Origin: an uncultured Flavobacteriales bacterium
Lineage (GTDB): Bacteria > Bacteroidota > Bacteroidia > Flavobacteriales_G > Salibacteraceae
Direction of reading: 5' to 3'
Assembly: GCA_943788725.1 (NCBI GenBank)
Contig: CALSRJ010000001.1
Coordinates: forward strand, 310,001 to 374,000
Length of the DNA stretch: 64,000 nucleotides
In this document: positions 62,231-64,000 of the stretch, in pieces
Numbering within the stretch: position 1 is the stretch's first letter
How the letters are laid out: each line of letters starts with the position of its first letter
The notes under the pieces: generated by a model
Databases searched by the model: none
The model's input: the letters and a program-made list of their open reading frames with translations, nothing else
Told to the model about the DNA's origin: nothing
Program-made: the position numbers and the translations under genes

Positions 62231-62763
62231 CGATGGAAGAAAAAGGAAAAAGCAAGCGCATCGAAGAAATGATTGCCGATCTGAGGTCAAAGAATGATCG
62301 CCGCGTGATTGGGGCACTCAAAAAAGTCCCGCACGAAGGGAGCCCTGAAATGATCGAACCCATGTTTGACCTGTTCAGCGAAATCCAGACCAAGGATGTG
62401 AAGATCTTGTTGGAAAAAACATTGAACAACCTAAAAGACACAAACTGCATCATCCCGATGGTAGGCATCTTACGCGATTCCAAGCGCTCCGCCCTGCACA
62501 AGGAGGTCCTAAACAGTATTTGGCAATCCGGATTAGACGTGGCAGAAGAGCTTCCACTCCTAATCGACATAGCCGCCTCCAGTGACTTCATGACGACCGT
62601 AGAGGTCGTTACCGTGATCGAGAACCTTGAGTTTGACAACGACACCTTACTGACCGATGCCATCGCGAGGATGGATGAAGTTGTAGAGCAGCAAGGTGAT
62701 AAGCAAGCCTTGCTCATTAGTCTCCGTCAGCTCCTACTCGACAAACTGTTAGGAGAGCAATGA
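62227..62763 (+). CDS. HEAT-repeat protein
   Basis: 178 residues, all alpha-helical. HEAT-like hairpins include VIGALKKVPHEGSPEMIEPM, KILLEKTLNNLKDTNCIIPM and LPLLIDIAASSDFMTTVEVV. There is no signal and no catalytic motif, so it is probably a cytoplasmic scaffold. It overlaps neighbours on both sides by 4 bases, so it is made together with the ABM protein and the hemerythrin. The partner is unknown. Confidence 0.83.
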   Translation: MTMEEKGKSKRIEEMIADLRSKNDRRVIGALKKVPHEGSPEMIEPMFDLFSEIQTKDVKILLEKTLNNLKDTNCIIPMVGILRDSKRSALHKEVLNSIWQSGLDVAEELPLLIDIAASSDFMTTVEVVTVIENLEFDNDTLLTDAIARMDEVVEQQGDKQALLISLRQLLLDKLLGEQ

Positions 62764-63200
62764 GCGGTCACGCACATCCACTGATAAAGGATCTCAAGTC
62801 GGCAAACAGCGCCATGCAGGCCCTATCTACCCAACTGCAAGCCATAGACATCACTGACCCCGTAACGCTGGCCAGAAGGGCTGTGCAAACCTTTCACGGA
62901 CAGTTATTACCCCAATTTCAAATGGAAGAGGAGATCGTACACGCCTTCGTTGCTGGCAGGGACGAGAACCTCGACCAAGTCATGTACATCCTGAAAGATG
63001 ATCACGCAGAAATCGAAGTCCTGTTCAGGAAACTCGAAAGCGAAGTCAATCAATTGAGCTTACTTCGCGCCATTGGGTCACTCTTGGAAGAACATCTTCG
63101 CACAGAAGAAACAGAGTTTTTCAACCTCCTTGAAGCCTCCCTATCTCCTGAAGAATCAATCCTTATCCACCAACAGCTCCGAAGAGCATCCAAGCCATGA
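62760..63200 (+). CDS. hemerythrin-like domain protein
   Basis: 146 residues, a four-helix bundle. Likely iron ligands: His7 region (GHAHPLIKDL), HGQLLPQFQMEEEIVHAF (His and Glu), DDHAEIEVLF and LEEHLRTEETEFFNLL. It could bind O2, NO or protect iron. It overlaps the HEAT gene and the rlmD start, both by 4 bases (ATGA). Confidence 0.85.
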   Translation: MSGHAHPLIKDLKSANSAMQALSTQLQAIDITDPVTLARRAVQTFHGQLLPQFQMEEEIVHAFVAGRDENLDQVMYILKDDHAEIEVLFRKLESEVNQLSLLRAIGSLLEEHLRTEETEFFNLLEASLSPEESILIHQQLRRASKP

Positions 63201-64000
63201 AGAAAGGAACACTTATTGAAGGTATTGAAATCATTGATTTAGGTGCCAAGGGAAAGGTGATTGGCAAGAAGGATGGACAGGCTTTCCTCACCAAAGGCGT
63301 CATTCCAGGAGACATCGTAAGTATTCAAGTTCGTAAGAACAGGAAGGGAATGAAAGAAGGTGTAGCCAAGCGGATTGAGAAACCCTCGCCCGACCGAGTG
63401 GAAGCGCGTTGCGCACATCAGAACTATTGCGGCGGTTGTAGCTGGCAAGAGCTTGACTACGCCAAGCAAATCGAATACAAAGAACGGAACGTGCTACAGC
63501 AGCTTCGACGCATTGGTGGACTTACAGAATTTACGGCAGAACCGATCATGGGTGCCGAAAAAATCTTCGGCTACCGCAATAAGATGGAATTCACCTTTAT
63601 CCAAGAGCGTTGGCTGACTCCAGAGGAAATATCTACAGGAGATGTCATCCCTAAGGATCAAGGCCTCGGATTCCACGTTCCTGGAAGGTTTGACTGGGTC
63701 TTGCACATTGACGAGTGCCACCTGCAAGACAGCGAGCACAACGCCATGCGCAATTTCCTCTTCTCGGAAGCGCGGAAATTAGCACTATCCTTCTATCACC
63801 CAAGGGAAAAAGAAGGCATCCTTCGCAATGTAGTGTTGCGCAACAATCGCAAAGGCGAATGGATGGTCTTGATGATTGTGAAGGAGCAAACGGCTGAGGC
63901 AGATGCCCTCTACAAGAAATTGCTGGAGCAGTTTCCGAACATCATTTCACTGTGGTCTATCATCAATACCAAAGTCAACGATACATTTACAGACTGTCCC
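63197..64000 (+). CDS. rlmD: 23S rRNA m5U methyltransferase RlmD, 3' end missing
   Basis: 268 residues are visible and the frame is open at the right edge. An N-terminal TRAM domain (GAKGKVIGKKDGQAFLTKGV) is followed by the Fe-S cysteine cluster CAHQNYCGGCSWQ (about residue 72), then the RumA fold (FGYRNKMEFTF, FHVPGRFDWVLHIDECHLQD). It methylates uridine of 23S rRNA with SAM. The catalytic Cys/Glu end lies outside the window. RlmD, RlmC or TrmA-like alternatives are possible; the Fe-S cluster favours RlmD. The start overlaps the hemerythrin stop. Confidence 0.87.
   Translation, partial: MKKGTLIEGIEIIDLGAKGKVIGKKDGQAFLTKGVIPGDIVSIQVRKNRKGMKEGVAKRIEKPSPDRVEARCAHQNYCGGCSWQELDYAKQIEYKERNVLQQLRRIGGLTEFTAEPIMGAEKIFGYRNKMEFTFIQERWLTPEEISTGDVIPKDQGLGFHVPGRFDWVLHIDECHLQDSEHNAMRNFLFSEARKLALSFYHPREKEGILRNVVLRNNRKGEWMVLMIVKEQTAEADALYKKLLEQFPNIISLWSIINTKVNDTFTDCP

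Noticed and set aside
1-64000. CRISPR arrays, rRNA genes, insertion sequences, phage structural genes
   Set aside because: None was seen on either strand.

Overview
The window looks like a chromosome segment of a free-living Bacteroidota bacterium, most likely of the Flavobacteriales (Cryomorphaceae/Schleiferiaceae-like). The support is: GldF/GldG gliding genes ahead of a DUF4340 gene and dnaN; several secreted proteins with type IX secretion (T9SS) C-terminal domains; a PorE-like TPR/PD40/OmpA protein; a BatA-type two-anchor protein; the rpmG-DUF4295-ftsY-rimO order; bacillithiol synthesis (BshC); and at least a dozen TAnnTTTG promoter boxes, the Bacteroidota sigma -7 element, placed directly ahead of genes. 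I saw no CRISPR array, rRNA, intact insertion sequence or prophage. Almost all of it reads as core chromosome with short gaps and many 1-4 bp overlaps.

Layout. 1-5.6 kb: the end of a START-like protein, an LptF/G permease, a glycosyltransferase, a PIN-PhoH ATPase, two small membrane proteins and a CxxCxxCC protein. 5.6-10 kb: a double-ATPase-fold SiaB-like protein, a BatA-type protein and a dihydroorotase paralogue that has lost most metal ligands. 10-13.4 kb (minus): a metallo-hydrolase, cysteine desulfurase and GlmM. 13.5-17 kb: a TPR protein and the chained rhodanese, DUF368 flippase and aroE. 17-21.3 kb (minus): guaA, a LysM/periplasmic-binding protein and hemF. 21.4-26.5 kb (minus): yceI with a perfect operator-like palindrome, bshC, rimO, ftsY, DUF4295 and rpmG.

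26.6-30.2 kb: an asparaginase-esterase pair, tRNA-Ser(UGA), a gap holding a queD remnant, and a small T9SS cargo. 30.2-38.9 kb: the PorE-like protein and aroC (minus), hutI (plus), an Omp28-type T9SS cargo (minus) and ftcD (plus), so two histidine-degradation genes flank a secreted protein. 38.9-44.2 kb: a membrane patatin, an exonuclease/GIY-YIG fusion and a subtilase. 44.2-48.8 kb: an AAA ATPase and a VWA gene in the same orientation, separated by two tandem secreted paralogues on the other strand. 48.9-51.7 kb (minus): an RRM protein, lysA and lysC. 51.8-56.5 kb: gldF, gldG, DUF4340 and dnaN. 56.6-64 kb: a GH16 glucanase with circularly permuted strand order, a rhomboid protease, a small secreted protein, purC and a KH-PhoH ATPase (minus), and a tightly overlapping run of SAM hydrolase, ABM protein, HEAT protein, hemerythrin and RlmD (cut by the window end).

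The most interesting items are the metal-ligand-depleted dihydroorotase beside BatA, the permuted GH16, the yceI operator, the paralogue pair inside the AAA/VWA locus, the queD remnant next to tRNA-Ser, and the hemerythrin/HEAT/SAM-hydrolase operon. I did not find a convincing multi-gene system that I would call new with confidence.
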